The notes under the pieces were generated by a model. It had not been told where the DNA came from. It ran no database searches and saw nothing but the letters and a program-made list of their open reading frames with translations. 48,203 nucleotides of DNA from Clostridia bacterium (lineage in GTDB: Bacteria > Bacillota > Clostridia > TANB77 > CAG-508): the NCBI GenBank assembly GCA_900759475.1, contig CAAEVK010000013.1, positions 1 to 48,203 of the forward strand, read 5' to 3'. A program made the translations under genes and the position numbers. Positions 17,716 to 26,919 of this stretch are shown piece by piece. Each line of letters begins with the position of its first letter. Position 1 is the first letter of the stretch.

Positions 17716-17933
17716 TAGTTTTTTAGATTTTTTTCGAAGTTTTTTCGGAGTTTTTTCTGTGTCTTTTTCATAGAAATTAACAATTATAAATTGCTTAATT
17801 TATAGCATAATAATTGCAATTAATAATTGAATTTAGAAATAAAGTCAGTTGAATATGAGCGCAATGATGCGCCCATACAAGTTTTCTATATTTACTTTCT
17901 ACAACATTCCTTTTATAATATATTATTAATCTT
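17716..17933. other. Intergenic region between dnaJ and the tRNA-Gly promoter
   Basis: No gene seen. AT-rich sequence with one short GC-rich hairpin at 17857-17874, which follows the dnaJ stop. Confidence 0.6.
17855..17876 (-). other. Hairpin downstream of dnaJ
   Basis: Stem TGGGCGCA / TGCGCTCA with a TCAT loop, lacking a T run. It closely resembles the DUF1292 terminator stem at 8543-8564 (GGACGCATGATTGCGTCC), so both may be copies of one intergenic hairpin motif. Confidence 0.5.
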
Positions 17934-19091
17934 TTATCCAAACAACCCGCGCTTTTTTACTGGTGGTTGTTCGTTCATTGTTTTTGCTAATTCTATTAAA
18001 AGATTTCTTTGTTCTTGTGTTAGCCTCTTTGGAGTTTGGACAATAACTGTAAATACTAAATCTCCTCTCCAACTTCCATTTATATTTTTAAATCCCTTAT
18101 TTCTTAAAGTAAATTTTGTTCCTGTTTGTGTTCCTTCTGGAATTTTATATTTTTCTTTTCCACCTTCTACTAATGGTATTTCTATTTCTGCTCCTAATGT
18201 TGCTTGGGTAAATGTAATTGGTATATCACAAAGGACATGATCTCCTTTTCTTGTATAAATGCTATGTCTTTTTATATGTACTACTACATATAAATCTCCT
18301 TGTGCTCCTCCATTACTTCCTGCTTCTCCTTGTCCTCGTAATACAACAGTTTGACCTTCCGAAATTCCTTCTGGAATTTTTACCTTTATTTTTATATTTT
18401 TTCGTATCTTTCCTTTTCCTCTGCATTCTGGACAAGGTTCTTTAATTATTTTTCCACGTCCTCCACAGCTACTACAAGTTCTTTTGGTTTGCATTGTTCC
18501 CAGCATAGTAGATACTGTTTGTGTTACCTGTCCTGTTCCATGGCATATAGTACAAGTTTCTGGACTTGTTCCTGGTTTGCTACCACTTCCGTGACAAATA
18601 TTACATTCGTCATTTCTTGAAATAGAAATTTCTTTTTCTACTCCTAAATAAGACTCTTCAAAAGTTATTTCTATATTAGTTTGTAAATTAGCTCCTTGTT
18701 TTGGTGCATTAGGATTTCTAGTATTTCTTGTGCCACCACCAAAAAATGATGAAAAAATATCTCCAAATCCTCCTAAATCGCCAAAGTCAAACCCATCAAA
18801 TCCTGCTCCATTATAAGAATAGTAACCACCTTGACCACCAGTACCTCCTCCAAAACCACTTGGACCATTAAAACCAAATTGATCATACATTTGTCTTTTT
18901 TGTTTGTCTGATAACACTTCATAGGCTTCTGTTACTTCTTTAAATTTTGCCTCTGCTTCTTTTTTGTTATCTGGGTTAGCATCTGGATGATATTTTTTTG
19001 CTAATTTACGATACGCCTTTTTTAAATCTTCATCATTGACGTTTTTATCAACGCCCAATACCTCATAATAATCTCTTTTATTTTCTGCCAT
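17934..19091 (-). CDS. dnaJ: Chaperone protein DnaJ
   Basis: Hsp40 co-chaperone that delivers substrates to DnaK and stimulates its ATPase. The J domain covers residues 1-70 with the HPD motif (KYHPDAN). A Gly/Phe-rich linker spans about 75-125. Four zinc-finger repeats follow (CNICHGSG, CTICHGTG, CSSCGGRG, CPECRGKG), then the C-terminal substrate-binding domains. I start at the third in-frame ATG (19091), as GGAGG lies five bases before it; the upstream ATG at 19106 sits before this SD. Length is 385 aa. Last gene of the hrcA operon. Confidence 0.96.
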   Translation of the reverse strand: MAENKRDYYEVLGVDKNVNDEDLKKAYRKLAKKYHPDANPDNKKEAEAKFKEVTEAYEVLSDKQKRQMYDQFGFNGPSGFGGGTGGQGGYYSYNGAGFDGFDFGDLGGFGDIFSSFFGGGTRNTRNPNAPKQGANLQTNIEITFEESYLGVEKEISISRNDECNICHGSGSKPGTSPETCTICHGTGQVTQTVSTMLGTMQTKRTCSSCGGRGKIIKEPCPECRGKGKIRKNIKIKVKIPEGISEGQTVVLRGQGEAGSNGGAQGDLYVVVHIKRHSIYTRKGDHVLCDIPITFTQATLGAEIEIPLVEGGKEKYKIPEGTQTGTKFTLRNKGFKNINGSWRGDLVFTVIVQTPKRLTQEQRNLLIELAKTMNEQPPVKKRGLFG

Positions 19092-19131
19092 TTTTTCCTC
19101 CATCACGCATGATAATCGTGTTTTTTAAAGC

Positions 19132-19153
19132 GGGTCGCCTTTCATGGCGACCC
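19132..19153 (-). other. Stem-loop between dnaK and dnaJ
   Basis: GGGTCGCC / GGCGACCC, a GC-rich stem with a six-base loop ATGAAA. The bases after it on the minus strand are GCTTTAAAAAA, not a T run, so a processing or stability element that separates dnaK and dnaJ mRNA levels is more likely than termination. Confidence 0.6.
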
Positions 19154-19162
19154 CCCATATCA

Positions 19163-21022
19163 CTATTGATTATTATTGTCGTTTCCTTCTTCTTCTACTT
19201 TATACTCTGTATCATATACATTACCATTATTATTTGTATTTTCTGTGTTTTGTGCATTTTCTGTTGCTCCTGTTTGATTTGCTTGTGCTTGTTGATTATA
19301 TATTTTTTGAGATATATCATAGAATACTGTTGTTAATTTTTCTGATGCTTGTTTAATTGCCTCTGTATCGCTTCCTTCAAGTGCTTTTTTTGTTGCCTCT
19401 ATTTCTGTTTCTACTTTTGCTTTTTCTTCTCCGCTTAATTTGTCTCCTAAATCATCTAATGTTTTTTGGCTATTATATACTAAACTTTCTGCATTGTTTC
19501 TAATTTCAATTTCTTCTTTCCTTTTCTTATCCTCATTAGCATGTGCTTCTGCATCTTTAATAGCTTTTTCAATATCTTCATTTGAAAGATTTGATGATGC
19601 TGTAATAGAAACTTGTTGAGAATTTCCCGTTGCCATATCTTTTGCAGATACATGTACAATACCGTTAGCATCTATATCAAATGTTACTTCAATTTGTGGA
19701 ACTCCTCTTGGTGCTGGTGGAATTCCTGTTAATTGGAATCTTCCTAATGTTTTGTTATACGCTGCCATTTCACGTTCTCCTTGTAGTACATGCACTTCAA
19801 CACTTGTTTGTCCATCTGCTGCTGTTGAGAAAATTTGTGATTTCTTTGTTGGGATTGTTGTATTTCTTTCAATTAACTTTGTAAACACTCCTCCATAAGT
19901 TTCAATACCTAATGATAATGGTGTTACATCTAATAATACTAAGTCTTTTACATCACCAGATAATACACCAGCTTGAATAGCTGCTCCAATTGCAACACAT
20001 TCGTCTGGATTAATTCCTTTATCTGGTTCTTTTCCTGTTAGTCTTTTAACCATTTCTTGGACAGCTGGTACTCTTGTAGAACCACCAACTAATAAAACTT
20101 TGTGTAATTTATCTGCAGTAATTCCAGCATCTTTTAATGCTTGATTAACAGGTCCTGCTGTTGCTTCTACTAAATCATGAATTAATTCTTCAAATTTTGC
20201 TTTTGTTAAAGTAATATCCAAATGTTTTGGTCCTGTTGCATCTGCTGTAATAAATGGTAAATTAATATTAGTTTGTTGAACCCCTGATAATTCTATTTTT
20301 GCCTTTTCTGCTGCTTCTTTTAATCTTTGCATAGCCATTTTATCAGTAGATAAATCAATTCCATTTGTCTTCTTAAATTCTGCCACTAAATAATCAATAA
20401 TTTTTTGATCAAAATCATCTCCACCAAGTTTTGTATTACCATTTGTAGATAGAACTTCAAATACACCATCACCAATGTCTAAAATAGAAACATCAAATGT
20501 TCCTCCCCCAAGGTCATAAATCATTATTTTCTGGTCTTGTTCTTCTTTATCCATACCATAAGCTAACGATGCTGCTGTTGGTTCATTTATAATTCTTAAA
20601 ACTTCTAGTCCAGCAATTTTTCCTGCATCTTTTGTTGCTTGTCTTTGACTATCACTAAAATATGCTGGTACTGTAATAACAGCTTGTGTGACTTTTTGTC
20701 CTAAATAATTTTCTGCATCTGTTTTTAATTTTTGTAAAATCATGGCAGAAATTTCTGGTGGTGTGAATTCATCACCTTCAATTTTTACCTTTTTGTTTGT
20801 TCCCATATCTCTTTTAATAGAAATAACTGTATGTTCTGGATTAGTAACAGCTTGACGTTTTGCAATTTGTCCAACTAATCTTTCTCCATTTTTTGAAAAT
20901 GCAACTACAGATGGAGTAGTTCTATTGCCTTCTGCATTTGGTATAACGACAGGCTCTCCACCTTCCATAACTGCAACACATGAATTTGTTGTACCTAAAT
21001 CAATACCTATAATTTTTGACAT
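19163..21022 (-). CDS. dnaK: Chaperone protein DnaK (Hsp70)
   Basis: Hsp70 chaperone, 619 aa. The nucleotide-binding domain begins IIGIDLGTTNSC and contains IYDLGGGTFDVSI and VLLVGGSTRVPAV. The substrate-binding domain begins near residue 365 (DVTPLSLGIET) and the alpha lid ends in a Gln/Asn-rich tail. It is the third gene of hrcA-grpE-dnaK-dnaJ. The 180 bases before it hold AT-rich sequence with several short TTCGCTTTT-like motifs, which may include a second promoter; I could not place one securely. Confidence 0.98.
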   Translation of the reverse strand: MSKIIGIDLGTTNSCVAVMEGGEPVVIPNAEGNRTTPSVVAFSKNGERLVGQIAKRQAVTNPEHTVISIKRDMGTNKKVKIEGDEFTPPEISAMILQKLKTDAENYLGQKVTQAVITVPAYFSDSQRQATKDAGKIAGLEVLRIINEPTAASLAYGMDKEEQDQKIMIYDLGGGTFDVSILDIGDGVFEVLSTNGNTKLGGDDFDQKIIDYLVAEFKKTNGIDLSTDKMAMQRLKEAAEKAKIELSGVQQTNINLPFITADATGPKHLDITLTKAKFEELIHDLVEATAGPVNQALKDAGITADKLHKVLLVGGSTRVPAVQEMVKRLTGKEPDKGINPDECVAIGAAIQAGVLSGDVKDLVLLDVTPLSLGIETYGGVFTKLIERNTTIPTKKSQIFSTAADGQTSVEVHVLQGEREMAAYNKTLGRFQLTGIPPAPRGVPQIEVTFDIDANGIVHVSAKDMATGNSQQVSITASSNLSNEDIEKAIKDAEAHANEDKKRKEEIEIRNNAESLVYNSQKTLDDLGDKLSGEEKAKVETEIEATKKALEGSDTEAIKQASEKLTTVFYDISQKIYNQQAQANQTGATENAQNTENTNNNGNVYDTEYKVEEEGNDNNNQ

Positions 21023-21201
21023 AATTTTTTCCTCCTTAAAAATTTTATTTATATTATTTTAAAATTAAAAACGTTTTTATTTAATTGGTATCAAAAGCGA
21101 GCATTTCTAGGAAGACGAGCTAAAAAAACCGAAAGCGTCCAAAAAGGTACGTTGATGATTTTTTAAGCGAAGTCTAACGACGAAAAGCGAATCTTTTCAT
21201 G

Positions 21202-21696
21202 TCAATTTGCAACTACTACCATAGCATGGCGTATAACCTTATTACCAATTTTATATCCTTTTCTAAATTCTTCCTTAATTTCTTTTTCTCCTAAATTTTC
21301 ATCTGTTACTAAACTGACAGCTTCATGTACCTCTGGGTCAAATGTAGTTCCAACAGTTTCAATTTCTTGTACTCCATTAGCAGTTAGTACTTCTTTAAAT
21401 TGTTTTAGTAACAATTCTATTCCTTGTTTATATCCTTCGTCCTTTGTTTCTGCCATTGCCGCCTTTTCAAGGTTGTCTAGAACAGGTAACAAGTTTTTGA
21501 TAATATCTGAAATAAGATTATTATAAAGCATATCTCTTTCCTTTATACTTCTTTTTTTGAAGTTATCAAATTCAGCCATTAGTCTTTTTAATCTGTCTTC
21601 CTTTTCCTCTAATTGTTTTTTTAATTCAATTACTTCATCTGCCTTTTGATTTAATTGCTCATTTTGTTCTTGTTGCTCATTCTTATTTTCTTCCAT
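21202..21696 (-). CDS. grpE: Nucleotide exchange factor GrpE
   Basis: 164 aa. It has a charged Glu/Gln coiled-coil N terminus (residues 1-45), then the GrpE core with LMAEFDNFKKRS and LLPVLDNLEKA, and the C-terminal beta domain with GTTFDPEVHEAVS and VIRHAMVVV. It releases ADP from DnaK. It follows hrcA by 16 bases. Confidence 0.96.
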   Translation of the reverse strand: MEENKNEQQEQNEQLNQKADEVIELKKQLEEKEDRLKRLMAEFDNFKKRSIKERDMLYNNLISDIIKNLLPVLDNLEKAAMAETKDEGYKQGIELLLKQFKEVLTANGVQEIETVGTTFDPEVHEAVSLVTDENLGEKEIKEEFRKGYKIGNKVIRHAMVVVAN

Positions 21697-21712
21697 TTTT
21701 CTTCTTCCTTTC

Positions 21713-22735
21713 TTAAAATAGTCCTTCTCCTAGTTGTTCATTTAATTTTTTATTAATGTATTTCATAACTGAAATTACTTTTGAATAATCCATTCTTGTT
21801 GGTCCAATAATTCCAATTGTTCCTAACTCTTTTCCAGCAATAGAATGTTTGAATGTTACAATGCTAAAATCTTTCAATTCTGCATTATTATTTTCATCCC
21901 CAATATATACATTAATGTCTTTTGCCATTCCATTATTTAATATGTCTAAAACTAATTCCTTTGTATCTAACACATTTAAAAAAGTTCTCGCTATTTCAAT
22001 CTTTTTAAATTCCGGAAAATTAAATATTTTATTAGCACCTTCTAAATATATATTTGTGTTTTCGGCTATTGCACTGTTCATTTGTTCAATAATTGGTTTA
22101 ATGACTTTTATCTCATTACTCATTTCTTCTTTAATATATTGTTCAAAAGGTTGCTTAATATTATTTAAAGAAACTCCTCTTAATTTATAGTTAAACATGT
22201 AATTTAAGTTTTCTATTTGTGCCTCATTAATATCTGCATCAAATTTAATAATAGTTTCTTTAATGGCACCTGTATCTGTCAAAATAACTGCCATTAATAC
22301 CCTTGTTCCTAGCAAAACAAATTTAATATCTACAATATGATGTAAGTCTGCTTTTGAACTAACAGCAACACTTGTATAATGTGTAATATCTGATAAAGTA
22401 TTTGTTGCAATTTTAGTAAGCTCTTCTATTTCATTTACTTTTGTTTGTAGTTTAGATTTTATATAATTAATTTCTTCTATGCTAATGTTATCATCTTTTA
22501 ATAATTCATCTACATAAAATCGATATCCTTTAGGAGAAGGCACTCGTCCAGCTGATGTATGCGGTTTTTCTAATAAGCCAATACTTTCTAGTTCAGACAT
22601 TTCATTTCTAATAGTAGCACTGCTACAGTGTAAACCATAATTATTTAATAAAGATGCTGAACTAACTGGTTCTGCTGTATGAATATATTCTTCTACAATT
22701 GCCTGTAATATTCTTTTTTTCCTATTATCAAGCAT
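21713..22735 (-). CDS. hrcA: Heat-inducible transcription repressor HrcA
   Basis: 340-aa repressor of class I heat-shock genes. An N-terminal winged helix (residues 1-75, with RKKRILQAIVEEYI and SSATIRNEMSELE) is followed by a GAF-like domain and the conserved C terminus IGPTRMDYSKVISVM. It binds the CIRCE element 13 bases upstream of its own start, giving autoregulation of the operon. Confidence 0.97.
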   Translation of the reverse strand: MLDNRKKRILQAIVEEYIHTAEPVSSASLLNNYGLHCSSATIRNEMSELESIGLLEKPHTSAGRVPSPKGYRFYVDELLKDDNISIEEINYIKSKLQTKVNEIEELTKIATNTLSDITHYTSVAVSSKADLHHIVDIKFVLLGTRVLMAVILTDTGAIKETIIKFDADINEAQIENLNYMFNYKLRGVSLNNIKQPFEQYIKEEMSNEIKVIKPIIEQMNSAIAENTNIYLEGANKIFNFPEFKKIEIARTFLNVLDTKELVLDILNNGMAKDINVYIGDENNNAELKDFSIVTFKHSIAGKELGTIGIIGPTRMDYSKVISVMKYINKKLNEQLGEGLF

Positions 22736-22748
22736 TTTATCACCTCTT

Positions 22749-22775
22749 TTAGCACTTTAAGTTTGTGAGTGCTAA
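22749..22775 (-). promoter_or_regulatory. CIRCE operator for HrcA
   Basis: TTAGCACTT-N9-GAGTGCTAA, one mismatch from the consensus TTAGCACTC-N9-GAGTGCTAA, just upstream of hrcA. Confidence 0.95.
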
Positions 22776-22785
22776 CTTGCTATAT

Positions 22786-22812
22786 ATTATAACCATTTTT
22801 TACATTTGTCAA
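22786..22812 (-). promoter_or_regulatory. hrcA operon promoter
   Basis: TATAAT (22786-22791) and TTGACA (22807-22812), spacer 15 bases. CIRCE lies immediately downstream, covering the start of transcription. Confidence 0.65.
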
Positions 22813-22852
22813 GACTTTTCTTAAATTTCCTCTGTAACTTTTTTGTGAATTA

Positions 22853-23995
22853 TTATACAAACTCTTCCCATACTAGGTTTGCTAAATCAATTCCCTTATT
22901 AGTTAAATGAATATATCCATTTTCTATTGCGATTAAACAATTCTTCTTTAATCTTTCTAATTCTTGTACAAAGCCTTTTTCTATCTCATAACCAAATTTT
23001 GTTTTAAATTCCTCCAAATTACATCCTTGTATTGTTCGTAAATTAAGCATAATATATTCTTTTGCCATAGAGGTTTTGTTTTGTATTTCATGTATAACAA
23101 TATTATCTTCTGGTTTTCCTTTTTCAAAGTTTTCTATATACATTTCTATACTAGTAATATTGGAATATCTACATTTATCTGTATAGGAATGTGCAGCAAC
23201 CCCAAATCCAATATATTCCTTTTGATGCCAACAATCTAAATTATGTTTAGCTTCCAAACCTTTTTTGGCAAAATTCGATATTTCATAATGTTGATATCCG
23301 TTTTTTTCTAGTTTGTTTTTTACATTCCAATACATGTCTCGTTCTATTTTTTCTTCTGGTAATTTATACTTTTTACTTCTCACCATACTATATAATGGTG
23401 TGTGTTCTTCTACTATTAAAGAATACACAGATAAATGCTCTGCTTGTAAATGAATAATGTTTTCTAGTTCTTCTTTTATATTTTGATTTCCCAAGCCAAT
23501 CATTAAGTCTATATTAATATTATCAAAACCTACTTGCCTTGCTAGTTGGTAAGTCGTTAAAAAATCCTGAAAATGATGAATTCTTCCCAATTGCCCCAAA
23601 ATACTATCATTTGTTGATTGCATTCCTATACTTAATCTGTTAATTCCATTTTTTTTATAGCTTTTTAATTTTTCTTTTGTAACAGTCCCTGGATTTACTT
23701 CTATGGTAATTTCTGCATCTTTTTTTACACAATAGTTTTTTAAAATACATTGTAAAATTTTTTCAATATAATTTTCATGAATAAATGATGGTGTTCCACC
23801 TCCTATATAAATTGTTTTTACTATAATATCTTTTCGGTCTAGTTTAATGCCTGTAGCAACATCTTCTATTTCAACTAATAACCATTTTATATAACTTTCT
23901 ATTTGTTCTTGTTTATTTTCATAAGAAACAAAATCACAATAAACACATTTTTTCTTACAAAATGGTATATGTACATAAATTCCTATTTCTTTCAT
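22853..23995 (-). CDS. hemW: HemW-family radical SAM protein
   Basis: Radical SAM protein of about 380 aa, related to coproporphyrinogen III oxidase HemN but of the HemW (heme chaperone-like) subfamily. The cluster motif CKKKCVYC lies at about residues 14-21, followed by the SAM-binding GGGTPS and the HemW-type AAHSY segment. I prefer the ATG at 23995, because in the longer frame (24007) AAGGA abuts the start codon. It lies upstream of the hrcA operon; placement next to hrcA is common in Firmicutes. Confidence 0.9.
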   Translation of the reverse strand: MKEIGIYVHIPFCKKKCVYCDFVSYENKQEQIESYIKWLLVEIEDVATGIKLDRKDIIVKTIYIGGGTPSFIHENYIEKILQCILKNYCVKKDAEITIEVNPGTVTKEKLKSYKKNGINRLSIGMQSTNDSILGQLGRIHHFQDFLTTYQLARQVGFDNINIDLMIGLGNQNIKEELENIIHLQAEHLSVYSLIVEEHTPLYSMVRSKKYKLPEEKIERDMYWNVKNKLEKNGYQHYEISNFAKKGLEAKHNLDCWHQKEYIGFGVAAHSYTDKCRYSNITSIEMYIENFEKGKPEDNIVIHEIQNKTSMAKEYIMLNLRTIQGCNLEEFKTKFGYEIEKGFVQELERLKKNCLIAIENGYIHLTNKGIDLANLVWEEFV

Positions 23996-24057
23996 ATTTA
24001 ATATCATTCCTTTTTAAGTCACAATTTTTTCAAGCTTTCCCTCTTCTTATTATGTTT

Positions 24058-24690
24058 TTATTCTTTTGAAATCTGTATAATTTTTTTTAATCGATGGTTT
24101 ACTCCTGATTTACTGATTGGATTGGTTAATAACTTTCCTAATGCTTCTAGTCCCAATTCTGGATTTTCTGTTCTTGCTATTGCAATTTCCTTTAAGTTGC
24201 TGTCTAGTTCTTCAAACTTTCCACTTTTCTTTAAAGTTTCAATTGCTTTTATTTGTTCTATTGCTGCGTTTACTGTTTTAGTTAAATTTGCTGTTTCACA
24301 ATTTACCTTTCTATTAATTGAATTTCTCATGTCTCTTACTACTCTTATTTCTTCAAATCTTAAAACACTGACATTGGCACCCATAAAAGCTAAAATTTTA
24401 GCAATTTCCTCTCCTTCTTTTAAATATACAATATAATTTGTTCTTCTTTTAATTAATTTTGCTTTAATATTATATTGTAATAAAATATCTATTACTTTTT
24501 CAGCTTTTATTTTTTTCTTTAATACAATTTCTAAATGATATTCTTTATTTGGGTCACTCATAGAACCTGCTTGGTAAAAGGCTTCTCTTACATACACTCT
24601 ATCAATTTGCTCTTTTTGTGGCATATTACTTTTATTATCCCAAACCTTTAACTTACTAATCTCTTCTTTTACTTCTGAAGAAAAACTCAT
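24058..24690 (-). CDS. whiA: Shortened WhiA-like sporulation/division regulator
   Basis: About 210 aa, against roughly 310 in typical WhiA. The start MSFSSEVKEEIS and SD GGGAGAA are normal. After about 20 residues the sequence jumps to the second half of the LAGLIDADG-like region (YVREAFYQAGSMSDPNKEYHLEI). The C-terminal WhiA DNA-binding domain is intact (NCETANLTKTV, NPELGLEALGKLL, SGVNHRLKKI). Most of the first LAGLIDADG half-domain is therefore missing, in frame. The DNA-binding function is likely kept; the role of the lost half is unclear. Confidence 0.8.
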   Translation of the reverse strand: MSFSSEVKEEISKLKVWDNKSNMPQKEQIDRVYVREAFYQAGSMSDPNKEYHLEIVLKKKIKAEKVIDILLQYNIKAKLIKRRTNYIVYLKEGEEIAKILAFMGANVSVLRFEEIRVVRDMRNSINRKVNCETANLTKTVNAAIEQIKAIETLKKSGKFEELDSNLKEIAIARTENPELGLEALGKLLTNPISKSGVNHRLKKIIQISKE

Positions 24691-24941
24691 ATATATTTCT
24701 CCCATACTCCATCATTAACTATTTTTGCTTTTATATTTTATCACATAATTTCTTTTTTGCCAATTAAAAATATATTTAGACTTAAAAACCTCATTTTTCA
24801 TCATTTTTTAAATTTTTCATAACATTTAAAAGCACTACCTAATTTGTAGTGCTTGTTTTATCATAGAAAAAACTCTTTATTTATCTTTTTCTTATTTCTT
24901 TATTTGCTATTTTGCCAGATAGTTCTATATAATCAATATCA

Positions 24942-25518
24942 TTAAAAGGTTGTTTCTTTTATATTTAACTCATTTTCTATAATTGTCATAATAATTTGTA
25001 CTGTTTTTTCTAAATTATTATTTTTAATAACATAATCATAAAAATTAATTTTAGATTCTTCATAGTCAAATCGGTTTAAACGTAATTCTATTTCTTTTGG
25101 ACTTGGTTTATCTTCTCTGTTTTCTAATCTGTTTTTTAATACTTCTTTTGGTACTCTTAAAAAAATAGTTACCACTTTTGTATCATTTTTTAGCAAGTCT
25201 ACTAATTCTTCTGTTCCATTAACATCAATGTCCTTTACTACTATTTTTCCACTGCTAATTTTTTCGTTTAATAATTTTTTAGAGGTTCCATAATAATGGT
25301 TATGATGTACAGAATATTCATATAGTTCATTGTTCTTTATCATCTCTTCAAATTCCCCGTGTTGTTACAAAATTATATGTTTCTCCTGCAATATCTGTTG
25401 CTCGTGGTGGTCTATCTGTAAAAGATGGTAAAGTTGTTACTTTATCCATTCTTTTTAATAGTTCTTTTTTTATTGTGTCTTTTCCTGCTCCTGCTACTCC
25501 AGATAATATTACTAACAT
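24942..25518 (-). CDS. gmk: Guanylate kinase-like P-loop kinase, with +1 frameshift at CGG
   Basis: Phosphorylates GMP to GDP, if canonical. Start ATG 25518 overlaps the rpoZ stop. The P-loop SGVAGAGKDT is unusual for the family (normally SGPSGVGKGT). The conserved TDRPPRATDIAGETYNFVT segment follows. The zero frame reads ACA ACA CGG GGA ATT TGA and stops. Skipping the C at 25359 gives TT-GEFEEMIKN and runs on to 24942 through YGTSKKLLNE and the lid/core segments (FLRVPKEVLKNRLENR, EIELRLNR). The total is about 191 aa. gmk is normally essential, so the shift is expected to be made efficiently. Gene order yicC-remA-rpoZ-gmk supports the call. Confidence 0.85.
25356..25359 (-). other. Predicted +1 recoding site CGG-G in gmk
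   Basis: Coding strand ACA CGG GGA ATT TGA. Reading C|GGG GAA TTT restores guanylate kinase; the zero frame stops three codons after the ACA. Confidence 0.88.
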
Positions 25519-25709
25519 ACAATAGTCACCTTTCCTTCTGCTATCTCATTTGTAGCTAAAGTTACAGGTGATGTTTCATCTGCTTTAGTAAGTACTAAAT
25601 CTCCATTAGCAATTTGTCTTGCTCTTTTTGCTGTTGCTATTACTAACTCATATCGATTTTCTGCATGTTCCAATAGTTCTTTAACAGTTGGTTTTACTAT
25701 CATTTTCAT
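25512..25709 (-). CDS. rpoZ: DNA-directed RNA polymerase omega subunit
   Basis: 65 aa with the omega-family core (RYELVIATAKRARQIA, and a C-terminal IAEGKVTI). It assists assembly of RNA polymerase. The stop overlaps the gmk start by seven bases, so the two genes are translationally coupled. Confidence 0.93.
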   Translation of the reverse strand: MKMIVKPTVKELLEHAENRYELVIATAKRARQIANGDLVLTKADETSPVTLATNEIAEGKVTIVC

Positions 25710-25767
25710 TCCTTCTTTCTTTTATTATTTTACAGGTTATTTAAAATTACTCTCTTTCGTATATTTT

Positions 25768-26031
25768 TTAATTTTCTTCATTTAAGTCTTCTTTATCATC
25801 TTTGTCAAATCTACCGGCTACTGTTTCTGGCTGTACAGCTGATAGTATTACATGTCCTGAATCCATAATTAGAACTGCTCTTGTACGTCTTCCATAAGTT
25901 GCATCTACTGCCATTTTACTATCTTTGGCTTCTTGTACAATTCTTTTAATTGGTGCAGATTCTGGGCTAACAATTGCTATAATTCTATTAGCAGATACAA
26001 TATTTCCAAAACCAATATTAATTAATTGCAT
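25768..26031 (-). CDS. remA: RemA-like regulator (DUF370)
   Basis: 87 aa of the RemA/DUF370 family, which in Bacillus activates matrix genes. It begins MQLINIGFGNIVSANRIIAIVSPESAP, with the typical YGRRTRAVLIMDSGHVILSAVQPETVA (quoted in parts: YGRRTRAVLI, MDSGHVIL). The acidic tail (KDDKEDLNEEN) is also seen in relatives. It lies 12 bases after yicC. Confidence 0.93.
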   Translation of the reverse strand: MQLINIGFGNIVSANRIIAIVSPESAPIKRIVQEAKDSKMAVDATYGRRTRAVLIMDSGHVILSAVQPETVAGRFDKDDKEDLNEEN

Positions 26032-26043
26032 TTTTACCTCCTA

Positions 26044-26919
26044 TTACTCTATATTTTGAATTTGTTCTCGAATATCTTCCATTATAGTTTTTACTTCTAC
26101 TACTAACTTTGTAATTTCTAAACAATTTGCTTTTGAACCAATTGTGTTAATCTCTCTGTTCATTTCCTGTATTAAAAAGTCCATATTTTTTCCAATTGGT
26201 ATTTTGCTTTCAATAAGATGTTTTAATTCTTTTATATGGCTTCTTAATCGAGTTAGTTCCTCTTCGATAGAACATTTATCTGCATAAATTACTACTTCTT
26301 GTGTTAGTCGATTTTCATCCAATACATTTGTTTTTAGAATTTCTTTTATTCTCTCTTTTAATTTTACTACATATTCTTCCACAAGTCCAGTAGAAAATGC
26401 AGAAATTTTTTCTACTTTTTCAGCAATAGTATCTACTCTTTTATTAATATCTTGCGCAATTTTTTCTCCTTCTATTTTTCTTGCATTTACCAGTTCTTGA
26501 ATTGCTTGATTAACAGCTACCATTAGTTCTTTTGTGAGAACTTCTTCATCCTCTGTATTTTCAATTGTTAGTACCTCTGGTAATTTTGCGACCTCCATTA
26601 CGTTAATATTATTTATTAAATTCCCTTTACTAGATAATTCTCTCAATTGTTGAATATAGTTTAAAGCTAAATCTTGGTTAATTTTAATTTTCTTTCCTTT
26701 ATTACTATAATTTATGAAATTTACAAATACATCTATTTTTCCTCTATTTACTTGTTGCAATAGTTCTTGTTTTATTTTCTCTTCTAAATAACTTAAAACT
26801 CTAGGCATTTTTATGCTTATATCAGTATATTTATGATTAACTGATTTTATTTCTACTTGATAAGTTCTCTCTTCCGTTTCGTAAGTTCCTCTACCAAAAC
26901 CTGTCATACTTTTTATCAT
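26044..26919 (-). CDS. yicC: YicC family endoribonuclease-like protein
   Basis: 291 aa beginning IKSMTGFGRG, with the family C terminus FLIQEMNREINTIGSKA. Recent work on E. coli YicC points to endoribonuclease activity; the role in Firmicutes (YloC) is not settled. First gene of the yicC-remA-rpoZ-gmk set and overlapping the upstream membrane-protein gene by four bases. Confidence 0.93.
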   Translation of the reverse strand: MIKSMTGFGRGTYETEERTYQVEIKSVNHKYTDISIKMPRVLSYLEEKIKQELLQQVNRGKIDVFVNFINYSNKGKKIKINQDLALNYIQQLRELSSKGNLINNINVMEVAKLPEVLTIENTEDEEVLTKELMVAVNQAIQELVNARKIEGEKIAQDINKRVDTIAEKVEKISAFSTGLVEEYVVKLKERIKEILKTNVLDENRLTQEVVIYADKCSIEEELTRLRSHIKELKHLIESKIPIGKNMDFLIQEMNREINTIGSKANCLEITKLVVEVKTIMEDIREQIQNIE

